Part shown: in pieces, positions 34,967 through 45,300 of the stretch
Position numbering within the stretch: position 1 is the stretch's first letter
Layout of the letters: each line of letters begins with the position of its first letter
Source: CAYPTB01 sp964413535
GTDB taxonomy: Bacteria > Planctomycetota > UBA1135 > GCA-002686595
Direction: 5' to 3'
NCBI GenBank assembly: GCA_964413535.1
Contig: CAYPTB010000040.1
Location: 248,001 to 312,000, forward strand
DNA: 64,000 nt
Notes under the pieces: generated by a model
Told to the model about the DNA's origin: nothing
What the model saw: only the letters and a program-made list of their open reading frames with translations
The model's database searches: none
Made by a program: the position numbers and the translations under genes

Positions 34967-36673
34967 CTAGCGCGTCCCGAGCGACGCTTCGCGCACGGCC
35001 TCGAACTCGGCGCCCTTCGTCCAGCGCGGCCACTCGTCAGTCGCGCACACGCGCAGGCCGACGTCGAAGAAGAGGCGCAGGTCCTCCACGGCGCCGGACA
35101 GGTCCCAGTCGGGCATCACCTCGTCGGAGGGCTTGTGGTAGTCGCGCTCGGTGTACTCGGCGGACTTCTGCTCGCCGTAGCCGGCGGGGCGGTCGACGAA
35201 GTCGAGCGAGTTGCCGAAGTGCAGGCCGGGGACGCCGCGCTTGGCGAACTCGAAGTGGTCGGAGCGGTAGAAGTAGCCCTTCTCGGGCTCGCTGTCGCCC
35301 ACGACGACGCGGCCTTGTTCGCGCGCGGCGGCGATCAGGACGTCGTGCAGCGTCGAGTTGCCGAGGCCGATGCTCGCGACGTCGCGCGTCTTGCCCCAGG
35401 TGTTCAGGCCGTCCATGTTGATCACCGCCAGCGTCTTCGCCAGCGGGTAGAGCGGGTGCGACGCGTAGTACTTCGCGCCCAGCAGCCCCTTCTCCTCCGC
35501 CGTGACGGCGAGGAAGAGCACGGAGCGCGCGGGCGGCTCGTCGAGCCGCGTGAAGGCCTCGGCGATCTCGAGCATGCCGGCGATGCCGGTCGCGTTGTCG
35601 ACGGCGCCGTTGAAGATCTGATCGCCCTCGCGCGATTCGTCGCGGCCGAGGTGGTCCCAGTGCGCGGTGTAGACGACGAGCTCGTCCTTCCGCTTCGGAT
35701 CGGAGCCGGGGATGCGCGCGACGACGTTGTGCGAGACGACCTCGCGCGCCGTGCGCTCGACGCGCAGGCGCGCCTTCGCGCCCTCGAGCGGGATCGGGCG
35801 GAAGTCGCGGCGCAGCGCCTTGCGCTTCGCCTCGTCGAACGGGAGCCCGCAGGCGTCGAAGAGCTCGCGCGCGACCTCCTCGGTGATCCAGCCTTCGACC
35901 TGCACGCGGCTCGCGCCGTCGCTCGACGCGACGTCGAAGTTCTCGCGCCCCCAACTGCCCGAGACGACCTGGTAGGGGTAGCCGGCCGGTCCCGTCTCGT
36001 GCACGAGGATGCACGCCGCCGCGCCCTTCTGCGCCGCGATCTCGTACTTGTACGTCCAGCGCCCGTAGTAGGTCATCGCGCGGCCGCCGAAGACCTTCGC
36101 GTCGAGCTTCGCCGGATCGCTCGGGTCGGGCACGGGCGGATCGTTCACGAGCATCACGAGCGTCTTGCCGCGCACGTCGACGTCCTCGAAGTCGTCCCAG
36201 CCGAACTCGGGCGCGACGACGCCGTAGCCGGCGAAGACGAGCGGCGCGTCGACGTTGACCTCGTCGACCGGGCGCCTCGTGAGGGCGACGAACTGGTCGG
36301 GGAAGGCGAGCGTCTTCTCCCCGAAGGGGAGCTCGAGCGTGAAGGACGGCTGACCGCGGAAGCCGACGAGCGGCACACGTTGCACGTAGGTGCCGTCGGG
36401 GTTGCCGGGCGCGAGCCCGAGCTCGCGGAAGTGCTTCGTCAGGTACTCGACCGTGAGCTCCTCGCCGCGCGAGCCGGGCGCGCGCCCCTCGTAGCGGTCG
36501 GAGGAGAGCTCGACCGTGTGCGCGAGGAGGTCCTGCGCATCGATGGCGGCCGACGTGTCCGAAGCCGCGGGCGAACCGATCCTGGTTGGCGGGCCGGAGG
36601 TGCTACACGCCAATACGAGGTGAACGACGATGGCGAGGAATGCGGGAACTCGCGAGGCTCGTGCGTGGTGCAT
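34967..36673 (-). CDS. M28-family zinc aminopeptidase with PA domain, exported
   Basis: This 568-residue protein begins with an export signal, possibly a lipoprotein (VLAC near 20-23). A protease-associated domain is inserted between about 130 and 270 (VFAGYGVVAPEFGWDD, AACILVHETG). The M28 catalytic part contains the zinc ligands AHWDHLG, GAVDNATG, EEKG and SDHFEFAKRG. These enzymes remove N-terminal residues from peptides outside the cytoplasm. Length and layout are normal for the family. It converges with the kinase gene across 199 bases and diverges from the HEMGH metallopeptidase gene. Confidence 0.92.
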   Translation of the reverse strand: MHHARASRVPAFLAIVVHLVLACSTSGPPTRIGSPAASDTSAAIDAQDLLAHTVELSSDRYEGRAPGSRGEELTVEYLTKHFRELGLAPGNPDGTYVQRVPLVGFRGQPSFTLELPFGEKTLAFPDQFVALTRRPVDEVNVDAPLVFAGYGVVAPEFGWDDFEDVDVRGKTLVMLVNDPPVPDPSDPAKLDAKVFGGRAMTYYGRWTYKYEIAAQKGAAACILVHETGPAGYPYQVVSGSWGRENFDVASSDGASRVQVEGWITEEVARELFDACGLPFDEAKRKALRRDFRPIPLEGAKARLRVERTAREVVSHNVVARIPGSDPKRKDELVVYTAHWDHLGRDESREGDQIFNGAVDNATGIAGMLEIAEAFTRLDEPPARSVLFLAVTAEEKGLLGAKYYASHPLYPLAKTLAVINMDGLNTWGKTRDVASIGLGNSTLHDVLIAAAREQGRVVVGDSEPEKGYFYRSDHFEFAKRGVPGLHFGNSLDFVDRPAGYGEQKSAEYTERDYHKPSDEVMPDWDLSGAVEDLRLFFDVGLRVCATDEWPRWTKGAEFEAVREASLGTR

Positions 36674-36818
36674 GGGTAGATCTCGGACGCGGTGCTCGTC
36701 GGGCCCGGGAGTCTATACCGATCGAGCGGACTCAGGCCATCGCGAGGGAGCACGTGACTCAGGTACGGCGATTTGCGCACTCCGGGATCCGCCGCATACC
36801 CTGCGACAGAGAACCTCC

Positions 36819-37895
36819 ATGCCCCTCCCGCTTCCATCCTTTCGCGAGTCGCACTTGTACAGCGGGAGTCCGATCCGGAGTCTCGGGCTCGCCATCGCTG
36901 GGACTCGCCTCGAGCCTATCGTGGCGCAGTTCGAACTCGAGCTGCGCGCCAAGGGCATCACTCGGCTGCGGCCGACGTTCTATTTGTCGACCGAGTGGGG
37001 CGTGCCGTTCGGGACGATTGCGATCGGCATCCCGTTCTACCTGGCGCGCCCCGATCTGACGGCGCTCCACGGCGAGGAAGTCGGACACGTCGAGGGTTTC
37101 AACCGCTCGGACATCCTCCGCTACCTGCGGCACGAGATGGGGCACGTCGTGAACTATGCCTACAAGCTCTACGAGGACCCCGATTGGATCGAGCACTTCG
37201 GCGCGATGACGCGCCCCTACGAAGACGACTACCGCCCTGAACCCTTCAGCCGCCGTTTCGTCCGCCACCTGCCCGGCTGGTATGCGCAAAAGCACCCCGA
37301 CGAGGATTGGTCGGAGACCTTCGCCGTCTGGCTGACGCCCCCGCGCCACGATTGGCGACAGGATTACGGCGATTGGGCGGTGGCGCTGGCCAAGCTCGAG
37401 TACTGCGATCGGACCATGGCGCGCCTCAGTGCACTCGACCCTCTCGTCACGAATGCGGAACTCGACGAGGACGTCGGCCAGATCGATTATTCGCTGCAGC
37501 AGTATTACGAGATGTTCCCGTCGGACGACGCCGAGCTCGCGGCGGGTCTCGACGGAGCGCTGCTCGCCATCTTCGAGGACCTGGACGACTCCGGGGGAGA
37601 GCGATCGGCTGCCGGGAGCTCGAGCGCCGCGTCGCTCATGACGCGGTACGAGATGACGCTGATCGCGGAGGTGTACCGCTGGACGGGCCACTTACCCGAA
37701 CGCACGCGGGGATTGCTGCGGCACTTGGTGCGTCGAGCCGAAGCCCTGCAGCAGGTGTATCCCGAGGATCGGGAGAAAGAGGTCGTCGTCGCGCTGACCA
37801 TCTTCGTCGCGTCGCTCGCGATGAACTTCGTCCACCGCGGAGCGTACTTCCCCGAGTCCCGCGAGGGTCCGTCGAGCGCGCCGACGACGCCCTAG
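36819..37895 (+). CDS. Putative zinc-binding metallopeptidase (HEMGH)
   Basis: This 358-residue protein has no signal peptide. It contains RHEMGHVVNYAY (HEMGH at 105-109) and, about 57 residues on, WSETFAVW, with Glu166 as the probable third zinc ligand. Upstream, TFYLSTEWGVPFGTIAIGIPFYL forms the preceding beta hairpin as two blocks. This matches a group usually annotated as putative zinc-binding metallopeptidase of unknown substrate. The ATG at 36819 begins a normal N-terminus; upstream in-frame sequence is unrelated. It converges with an ATP-grasp ligase gene 34 bases away, and the two may act on the same peptide-like compound (inference). Confidence 0.72.
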   Translation: MPLPLPSFRESHLYSGSPIRSLGLAIAGTRLEPIVAQFELELRAKGITRLRPTFYLSTEWGVPFGTIAIGIPFYLARPDLTALHGEEVGHVEGFNRSDILRYLRHEMGHVVNYAYKLYEDPDWIEHFGAMTRPYEDDYRPEPFSRRFVRHLPGWYAQKHPDEDWSETFAVWLTPPRHDWRQDYGDWAVALAKLEYCDRTMARLSALDPLVTNAELDEDVGQIDYSLQQYYEMFPSDDAELAAGLDGALLAIFEDLDDSGGERSAAGSSSAASLMTRYEMTLIAEVYRWTGHLPERTRGLLRHLVRRAEALQQVYPEDREKEVVVALTIFVASLAMNFVHRGAYFPESREGPSSAPTTP

Positions 37896-37929
37896 CCGCC
37901 TCGAGCCCCGAGTCCGTCAGACAGCGCGC

Positions 37930-38985
37930 TCAGACAGCGCGCTTGGGTGGCCCCGAGTTCCCCTTCGCCTTGGTCTTCGCCTTGACCTTGCGCTTCACGC
38001 GTATGCCCGGACGCTGGCCCTGCCGCTCGACCGCGAGCTCCACGATGCGCTCGATGAGCGCGGGGTATTCGAGTCCGTCCGCCGCGGCCGCCATCGCGAA
38101 CTCCCCCTCCCTCTCGAGGTAGCAGTTGGCGTTCACTTCGATGACGTAGATCTCCCCCGACGTCGTGAGGCGCAGATCGATGCGGCCGTAGTCGCGCACG
38201 CACAAGGCGCGATAAGCATCCAAGGCGACTTTCTTCACCTTCGCCCCGAGCTCGGGCTCGAGCTCCGCCAAGACGGAGCGCGTGCCCTTGTACTGTGCGC
38301 TCGACTCGTCGAACTTGGCCTTGTTGTCGACGATGTGCGCATGGCCCTCCGGCATCTTGGAGAAGTCCATCTCGATCGCCGGAAAGGCCCGCGGCTGCAT
38401 GTTCCCGAGCACGCCGAGGTACAGCTCGCGCCCTTCGATGTATTCCTCGGCGAGCGCCACGTCATTGAAGGTCTTGTGGATGTGCAGCACGCGCTCCATC
38501 AATTCCTTCGTGTTGGTGACGAGCGACTTCTGATCGATGCCGATCGATGCATCCGAGCGCAGCGGCTTCACGAACAACGGCATGCGCAGCTTCCCGCCCG
38601 TCTCGAACTCCGCGTTGGCCGCGAACGAGGCGAAGTCCGGATAGAGCACGCCTTCGAAGGCCAAGAGCTTCTTGGAGAGCGCCTTGTCCTCCTGCAGGTA
38701 GAGCTCGCCCGGTCCTCCGCCCGTGTAGGGGATCTGCAGGAGGTCGAGCACGCCCGTGACGCCGATGAGGCCGCCGATGATCTCGTCGCCGAAATCCTCG
38801 ACGAGGTTGAACACGAGCTCGGGCTTCGTGCGTCGGAGCTCGGCGACGAGCCCGGCCACGTCGTCGTGGACGGTGAGGACCGTCGCTTCGTGTCCCTTCT
38901 CTTCGAGTGCCGCGCGCACGTGGGCGACGACGACGTCCGGCTCGCTCTCGCCTTTCCCCAAGTACGCCAGGACGGTGATTCTCAT
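37930..38985 (-). CDS. ATP-grasp ligase, D-Ala-D-Ala-ligase-like
   Basis: This 351-residue protein has the ATP-grasp layout. A Rossmann-like N-terminus (MRITVLAYLGKGE) includes LVFNLVEDFGDE. A central lid region has PLFVKPLRSDASIGID, where the lysine contacts ATP. The C-terminal metal-binding core is RDYGRIDLRLTTSGEIYVIEVNANC (D and E/N ligands) in one block. The family joins a carboxylate to an amine; D-alanine ligase activity itself is not certain because members also make other dipeptides. The last ~25 residues are a Lys- and Arg-rich tail absent from typical D-Ala ligases and could bind nucleic acid or a polyanion. Confidence 0.82.
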   Translation of the reverse strand: MRITVLAYLGKGESEPDVVVAHVRAALEEKGHEATVLTVHDDVAGLVAELRRTKPELVFNLVEDFGDEIIGGLIGVTGVLDLLQIPYTGGGPGELYLQEDKALSKKLLAFEGVLYPDFASFAANAEFETGGKLRMPLFVKPLRSDASIGIDQKSLVTNTKELMERVLHIHKTFNDVALAEEYIEGRELYLGVLGNMQPRAFPAIEMDFSKMPEGHAHIVDNKAKFDESSAQYKGTRSVLAELEPELGAKVKKVALDAYRALCVRDYGRIDLRLTTSGEIYVIEVNANCYLEREGEFAMAAAADGLEYPALIERIVELAVERQGQRPGIRVKRKVKAKTKAKGNSGPPKRAV

Positions 38986-39110
38986 GCGCGTTCTCGCAGG
39001 CCAGGCTACGCCTCGGGCGAGGCCGACACCAGGAACACGACGAGCCCACGAGCCGAGCCAGGATCGCCGACCGTTCGCTCACTCGTCCTTCGCCGAACGT
39101 CGGCTCGCCG

Positions 39111-39152
39111 CGCGATTGGGCAGCCTGGGTGCTCTCCGGCGATCCGCGCTAG
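39111..39152 (+). pseudogene. Remnant of a third CHAT gene (3' end only)
   Basis: This frame encodes RDWAAWVLSGDPR followed by TAG. The two intact CHAT genes downstream end in RDWAAWVLTGDPE plus stop, so 11 of 13 residues match and the stop falls at the same place. Upstream in the same frame I cannot recognise CHAT sequence, and the ATP-grasp gene starts only 126 bases away on the other strand. This is best read as the last codons of a deleted CHAT paralogue, 175 bases before the first intact one. Confidence 0.65.
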
Positions 39153-39326
39153 CCGGTGTCGCGTTCCGGGCGCAGCATTCCTCGGTCAGGGTCCGTCAGG
39201 CGGTCGACGGGAACGACGACGACGACGGAGCGATGGGAATACAGGCGGACGGCCGCTCCTGGATGATCGGTACTAGACTGCCCTCGGATCGTTCACGAAT
39301 CCGGGCTGCCCGCTTTCCTAACTCCC

Positions 39327-42263
39327 ATGTACACGCTCGCCCTCCTGATCTTCGCCGCGTCGCAGCACGCCGAGACCCTCCCGCCGTCGCCCTACGACGA
39401 GGTCTACGTGCTCGAGCTCACCGTCGACGATCCGGCGCTCGTCGAAGGCCGCGGACCGACGGTGATGGTCGAGCTCGAGATCGAGTTCAGCGGCACGCTG
39501 CACCTGTGGACGCGCTCGGAGCTCGATCTCTTCTTGCGCGTCGAGGACACGAGCGACGGGAGACTGCTCGCCGAGGACGACGACTCGGGCGGCGGGAACG
39601 TGCCGTACGTGCGTCGCGAGGTCGAGGAGGGAGCGCGACTCGTCGTCCTGATCGCCTCGACGGGACCGGAGGCGCTCGGACCGCTCGAGCTGCACGTCGT
39701 CGCCGCGCCCGAGACCAAGGCCACCCGCGAGGCGGCACTGCGTGCCACGGATGGACTGGCCGAGGTGCAGCGTCTGCAGCAGGAGGGAAACCCGGACGCG
39801 GCCCGCAGCCTGATCGCCGAGCTCCTGTCGGAGCTCCTCTCGACGTCCGGATCGAGAGAGAGCGAGGCGATCGCGGGGGCGTGCTGGGAGCTCGGGTTCC
39901 TGGGGAGGGAGGCCGGAGATCTGGCGTCATCTCGCGCCCCGTGGGCGGCGGTGCGGAACCACCGCGAGCGGACTCTGCCCGCCGGCGACCCGCTCCTCCT
40001 CGCTGCCGGGGACAACCTGGCACTCACGATGAGGGAGTTGGGCGATCTCCACGGAGCCCGCGCGCTCCAGGAAGCGGTGCTCGAGGGTCGCGAGCGGACG
40101 CTCCCCGCGGACCACCTCGCCCTCCTTCGCACCCGGCAGAACCTGGCCGTCACGATGACGGAGATGGGCGATCTCCCCGGCGCCCGCGCGCTCCAGGAAG
40201 CGGTGCTGGCGGGCTTCGAGCGCACGCTCCCCGCCGACCACCCCTACCTGCTCAATGCTCAGCTGAGCCTGGCGACCACGATGGCCGACATGGGCGACCT
40301 ATCCGGCGCTCGCGCGCTCCAGGAAGCTGTGCTGGCGGCCCACGAGCGGACGCTCCCCGCCGACCACCCCTACCTCCTCGCTGCCCTGGCGAACCTGGCC
40401 ACCACGATCGAGGAAATGGGCGACCTTGCCGGCACCCGCGCGCTCCAAGAAGCGGTGCTGGCGGCCTGCGAGCGGACTCTCTCCGCCGACCACCCGTACC
40501 TGCTCGGTGCCCGGCACAACCTGGCCCGCGCGATGTTGGAGGTGGGCGACCTCCCCGGCGCCCGCGGTCTCATCGGCCCCCAGGTCGCAGGGATGCGCGC
40601 GCTCGTCCTGGGCTCGCTCGCCCTGGCGCCGCGCCAAGCGACGGAGGCCGTCGAAGCCGCGGCCTACCTGCTCGCGAACGTCCTCTTCTTGACCCGAACC
40701 GGCGATCCAGATCGGCAGGCCTCCGTCTTCGAGCTCCAGGAGACGATGCGGATGGTGACGGGCGAGGCGGCGCGGGCGCTGCGCGGCGCGGAGAATCCGG
40801 ACATCCGCGCGCGGCTGGATGAGGCGGGGAGGGTCCGCGCCGCGCTGGGCGACTTGAGCTCGCGCTCGTCTAGTCTCGATCCCGCGGCATTCTCGGCGGA
40901 GCTGACGCGCCTGATGCAGGAGCGGGACCGGCTCGAACGCGAAGCGAGCCGTCTGCAGGCCGAGCGCGAAGTCGCGACGCGCGGAGTCGAGATCGGCCCG
41001 CTCGCGCAGGCGCTCGGAGAGGACGCGGCGCTGGTCACCTACCGTCGGATCGAGCACTGGGACCTGGTCGAGGGAAAGGGTCTCATCCGGGCGAGGAGCG
41101 ATCACCTGCTGGCGCACGCGCTCGCCCCCGACGGGTCGCTCTTGCGCATCGATCTCGGTGAGGCGGCGGAGCTGGAGGAGCTGGTGACGGCCTGGCGCTC
41201 GGCGGTCGGAGCGCCGCTCTTGCGGGGACTCGCCGCGGAGGAGGAAGACGAGGGGGACCGGGAGCAGGCGGCGGGCGAGGCGCTGCGAGCGCGGCTGCTC
41301 GATCCGGTGCTGGCCGTGCTCGGCGAGGGCGTGGAGCGGCTGCACGTATGCGCCGACGATCTGGTGTTCCTCGTGCCGTTGGATGCGCTGCCCTTCGAAG
41401 GAGGACGCATCGGCGATCGCTGGAGCCTCGCGAACGAGGTCTCGTGCGCGCGGCTCGTCGCGCCGAGCCGTCCAGTCGAAGATGGCCGAGGCCTGCTCGC
41501 GCTGGGCGGCGTCGACTACGACGCGGGTGCGGAGACGGAAGCGGCCGAGGAGCCGGCGAGCCCCACGCGCAGCGCGATGCCGCACAAGTTCTCGCGCCTG
41601 TTGCAGACGCGCTTCGAGGCGGAGACGACCGGAGCCCTGTGCGAGGACCTGCTCGGGCTCGAGCCGGTGGTGCTGACGCGGAAGGACGCGACCAAGGCAG
41701 CACTCTTCGAGCAGGCGTCGGGCAAGCGCTGGCTCCACCTCGCGACGCACGGGTGGTTCGTGGACGAGGCGACGAAGTCGACGCTCGATGAGGTGCCCGG
41801 CGAGCGCGGCTGGGCCTCGATGGGCGTAGAGGAGCGCGTGAGCGGCATGGCGCCGATGCTGCTCTGCGGCGTGGCGCTCGCCGGCGCGAACAACCCGATC
41901 GATTCCCTCGGCCGCGGTCCCGGGATCCTGACGGCCGAGGAGCTGTGCTCGCTCGACCTCTCGTCGTGCGAGCTCGCCGTGCTCTCCGGCTGCGAGACGA
42001 ACGCCGGCATCCGCCGTGCGGGTCAGGGCATCCAGTCGCTGCAGGCGGCGCTTTACGCCGCGGGCGCGCGCAGCTCGATCACGTCGCTCTGGAAGGTCGA
42101 CGACGCCGCGACGCGGCGGCTCTTCGAGCTCTTCTACACGAAGCTCTGGGAAGAGCACCTGCCGAAGGCGCAGGCCCTGTGGCAAGCGAAGCGCGCGCTG
42201 CGCGACGAGGGCGCGCCCGTGCGCGACTGGGCCGCGTGGGTGCTCACGGGAGATCCGGAGTGA
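39327..42263 (+). CDS. Exported CHAT-domain protease with PPC-like domain and five TPR units
   Basis: This 978-residue protein starts with a short hydrophobic signal (MYTLALLIFAASQ). A beta-sandwich like the bacterial pre-peptidase C-terminal domain follows (about 25-130, ending LHVVAAPET). Five 42-residue kinesin-light-chain-type TPR units occupy about 212-413 (GDLPGARALQEAVL, DHPYLLNAQ). The C-terminal CHAT domain has both catalytic residues: His808 in LATHGWF and Cys889 in SGCETNAG. CHAT proteins are caspase-like proteases, usually cytoplasmic, for example in TPR-CHAT/Craspase systems. An exported form with its own TPR array suggests control by a periplasmic or surface partner. No substrate gene can be named. 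Confidence 0.85.
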   Translation: MYTLALLIFAASQHAETLPPSPYDEVYVLELTVDDPALVEGRGPTVMVELEIEFSGTLHLWTRSELDLFLRVEDTSDGRLLAEDDDSGGGNVPYVRREVEEGARLVVLIASTGPEALGPLELHVVAAPETKATREAALRATDGLAEVQRLQQEGNPDAARSLIAELLSELLSTSGSRESEAIAGACWELGFLGREAGDLASSRAPWAAVRNHRERTLPAGDPLLLAAGDNLALTMRELGDLHGARALQEAVLEGRERTLPADHLALLRTRQNLAVTMTEMGDLPGARALQEAVLAGFERTLPADHPYLLNAQLSLATTMADMGDLSGARALQEAVLAAHERTLPADHPYLLAALANLATTIEEMGDLAGTRALQEAVLAACERTLSADHPYLLGARHNLARAMLEVGDLPGARGLIGPQVAGMRALVLGSLALAPRQATEAVEAAAYLLANVLFLTRTGDPDRQASVFELQETMRMVTGEAARALRGAENPDIRARLDEAGRVRAALGDLSSRSSSLDPAAFSAELTRLMQERDRLEREASRLQAEREVATRGVEIGPLAQALGEDAALVTYRRIEHWDLVEGKGLIRARSDHLLAHALAPDGSLLRIDLGEAAELEELVTAWRSAVGAPLLRGLAAEEEDEGDREQAAGEALRARLLDPVLAVLGEGVERLHVCADDLVFLVPLDALPFEGGRIGDRWSLANEVSCARLVAPSRPVEDGRGLLALGGVDYDAGAETEAAEEPASPTRSAMPHKFSRLLQTRFEAETTGALCEDLLGLEPVVLTRKDATKAALFEQASGKRWLHLATHGWFVDEATKSTLDEVPGERGWASMGVEERVSGMAPMLLCGVALAGANNPIDSLGRGPGILTAEELCSLDLSSCELAVLSGCETNAGIRRAGQGIQSLQAALYAAGARSSITSLWKVDDAATRRLFELFYTKLWEEHLPKAQALWQAKRALRDEGAPVRDWAAWVLTGDPE
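39961..40566 (+). repeat. 126-bp tandem repeat (TPR units) in first CHAT gene
   Basis: About five direct repeats with a 126-base period, each encoding a 42-residue TPR unit. Near-identical bases such as CGCTCCAGGAAGCGGTGCT recur in successive units (for example ending at 40080 and 40206). This indicates recent unit duplication. Confidence 0.8.
42019..42263 (+). repeat. CHAT 3'-end homology block, copy 1
   Basis: The last 245 bases align without gaps to 45611-45855, with long runs of identity (for example the stretch over GCGCGCAGCTCGATCACGTC and the final GTGCTCACGGGAGATCCGG). Similarity is much higher here than in the 5' halves, as expected from gene conversion. Confidence 0.75.
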
Positions 42264-42291
42264 CGCCCGGCCACCGCTGGTTGGACTGGAG

Positions 42292-42297
42292 AGGAGG
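42292..42297 (+). promoter_or_regulatory. Ribosome binding site of the second CHAT gene
   Basis: AGGAGG lies six bases before the ATG at 42304. It identifies that start inside a longer open frame, and it lies only 28 bases after the first CHAT stop. Confidence 0.7.
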
Positions 42298-42303
42298 AAG
42301 GAG

Positions 42304-45300
42304 ATGACGTGGCTGGCAGTCGCAATCGCTTGCGCCCTGAGCCAAGACGGGCTTCGCGTGCATCACGACGACCCGCACCATTCGCTGGCCGAGCTCGAGC
42401 TCGGGCCAGAAGGCGCACGGATCGAGCACCGAGTCCGGTTCACCGGCGCGCTCTCGATCTGGGCGTGGTCCGACGCGGTCGACCCTCGGCTCGTGGTCGT
42501 GGTTGCTGGGAGCGAAGAGCTATTGGACGACGATGGCGGCGGGGGGACGACGGCTTGGATCTCAACATGGGTCCAACCGGGGGACACGGTCTCCATCGCC
42601 GTGCTCGGGCGGGGCTCGGCCGCTAGCCGGGTAGAGCTGCACGTCGTCGCTGCGCCGGAGACGGAGGCAACCCGCACCACATGGAGGGACGCGCTGGAGG
42701 AGCTCGACGAGATCGACCGCCTGCGACAGGAATCAGCGCTCGAGGAAGCGTGCACGCGCGTGGCGGCGCTGGTGGATCGGCTGGTTGCGGCCTCCGGCTC
42801 GAGGACGAGCGGGGGAGTCGGCGAGGCGCTCTGGCGGGCCGGGCTCACGGCTCACGCGCTGTCTGCCTTCGCTGCCGCGGATGCGGCCTGGACTCACGCG
42901 CACGCGGTCCGGGAACGTCTGCTTCCGCCGGATCATCCGGATGTGCTCTCGGCGAAACAGAACCTCGCCGTGACGCGCAAGAGGTTCGGCGACCTGCGGG
43001 GAGCGCTTGCCCTCGAGGAGGCCGTTCACGCGGCTCGTGAGCGACTGCTGCCTCCCGATCATGTCGATCTCCTGGCGGCAAAGGGAAACCTCGCCGCAAC
43101 GCGAGCGGAGCTCGGCGACCACGAGGGAGCGCTCGCGCTCGAGGAGACGGTTCTCGCCGCGCTCGAGCGACTGCTCCCTCCCGACCACCCCGATCTGTTG
43201 CGGGCAAAAGGGAACCTCGCCAACACACGCAGGACTCTCGGCGACCTCGAGGGAGCGCTCGCGCTCGAGGAAGCGGTGCTCGCCGCACGCGAGCGGCTGC
43301 TTCCTGCGGAACATCCCGACATCCTCAGGGCCCGGGGGAACCTAGCCGTCACGCGCAAGACGCTCGGGGACCTGACCGGTGCGCTCGTGCTGGAGGAAGC
43401 GGTACACGCAGCTCGCGCTCGCGTGATGTCGCCGGACCATCCCGACCTTCTCGTAGCGAAGGTGAACTTGGCGGCCACTCGCGCAGCACTAGGAGACCTG
43501 TACGGCGCACAGGCTCTCCTCGAGGAAGCTCACGCGATCCAGGCGCGCCTTCTGCCGGCGGATCACCCCGATCTACTCCGAGCCAAGGTGAACCTGGCGG
43601 ACGTTCGCAGGGAGCTGGGCGACCCGGAGGGAGCGCTTGTCCTGGAAGAGGCCGTTCACGAGGCGTGGGAGCTACTGGGGCCGGATCATCCGGATCTGCT
43701 CGCGCTGAAGGGGAACCTCGCCGCGACACGCCGGAAACTCGGTGACCGGGCGGGCTCGCTGGCGCTCTTCGAAGAGGTGCACGCCGCTCGGGAGCGCAGC
43801 TCACCTCCAAACCATCCGCATCTCCTCCTGGCAAGGAACAACCTCGCCGTCGCGCGTTACGCACTCGGCGACTTCGAAGGAGCGCGCGAGCTGTTCGAAA
43901 CCGTCCTGGAGGCCCGTGCGCGTCTTCTCCCCCGTGATCACCCGGATCTCATCTCGTCACGGCACAACCTCGCCGTCACACGGAGTGAGCTCGATGACCA
44001 CAGCGGGGCGAGCGAGCTCCTCCAGACCGTGCACGGCGCTCTGGAACAGCTTCTTCCGTCCGATCATGGCGACCTACTGGATGCAAGGAGGAACCTCGCC
44101 CTGGTGCGGCTGGATCTGGGCGATCTCCACGGAGCCCGGGAGCTGACGGCGAGGCTCCTCTCCGGCTTGCGCGACAGGGCAGTGGCCCTGCGAGCGGAGG
44201 CGGCCCGCCCAGCGCGGGAGGGCGTTCGGACCGCTCTCCCACTGCTCTTCACCGCCTTATTCCTGACCGAGCGCGCCGATCCGGACGGCGTGCTCGATCC
44301 GGAGCTGTTCGCAGCACTGGAGGGCCTGCGCCAGGCCTCCGTGGCGGCCCCGGAGACAGCGCGACTGCTCGCCGCGAATCCCCAACTCGCCGACTTGGCG
44401 CGCGCCGTCGGAGAGTGGCGCTCGAAGATCAACGATCTCGTGGCCGTCGGAGCCGATGGCTCCGTCGAGACCTGGCGTGCAGCGCTCTTGTCCCTGAGCG
44501 AAGAGCGGGATCGAGCGGAGCGCGCGCTGCGGCGGAAGCTGGCAGAAGCAGGGGCGTTTGCCGGCGAGCTTGCCGCCGATACCGTTGCAACCCGGTTCGC
44601 GCGCGACTCGGCTGCAGCGTCGTTCCTGCGCTACCCAAGGTCCCTCGGCGAAGGGCCTGGGACCGTGGACTCGTTCCTCTCCTTCGTCGTCAAGTCCGAT
44701 GGGAGCGTGCGGCGCGTCGAGCTGGGCCCCGCGGCGGAGATCGACTCGCTCGTCGCCGAATGGCGCAGCGCGATGGGACGCTCCCTCGGCGGCCGAGGAA
44801 TCGGCGTCTCCGCGGAAGCCGAGTCCGTAGCTCGGTTGGAGTCGCTCGGGCGTCACCTCCGAGCCCGAGTCCTGGACCCCGTGGTCCGCGCGGCCGGGAA
44901 CCCGGGCACGCTGCACGTCGTCCTCGACGATCTCTTGCACGTGATACCGTTCGACGCGCTGCCGCTCGAAGAGGGCCTCGTCGGCGAGCGTCTCCAAGTT
45001 CGATCCGAGGTCACGCTGGCGCGGCTCCTGGACGAGCGCGTGGAAGTCGTCGATCGAGGTGGGCTGACCGCTGCGGGGGGCATCGACTACGACGCCGAGC
45101 CCAGCGCCGACGCGTTTCTCTGCTCGAGCGCCGCGACACCGTTCGTCCCACAGCTGCGCTCGGGAGGGACCCATACCTTCGCCGCCCTGCCGGAGACTGG
45201 TGGCGAGGTCGAATCGGTGGCCGCACGCTACAGAGCTGCCTTCGGGCACGAGGCGGGCCTTCTCTCGGGCTCTTTGGCGACCAGGGATGCACTCCGCGCG

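Noticed and set aside
38997..39110. Possible extension of the CHAT remnant upstream (frame reads QARLRLG, faintly like QAKRALR)
   Set aside because: The distance to RDWAAWV does not match the intact genes and the rest of the frame is unlike CHAT, so chance is more likely.
39961..44142. Regularly spaced repeats that might suggest a CRISPR-like array
   Set aside because: The 126-base period is in frame and encodes TPR units inside two genes; there are no unique spacers.
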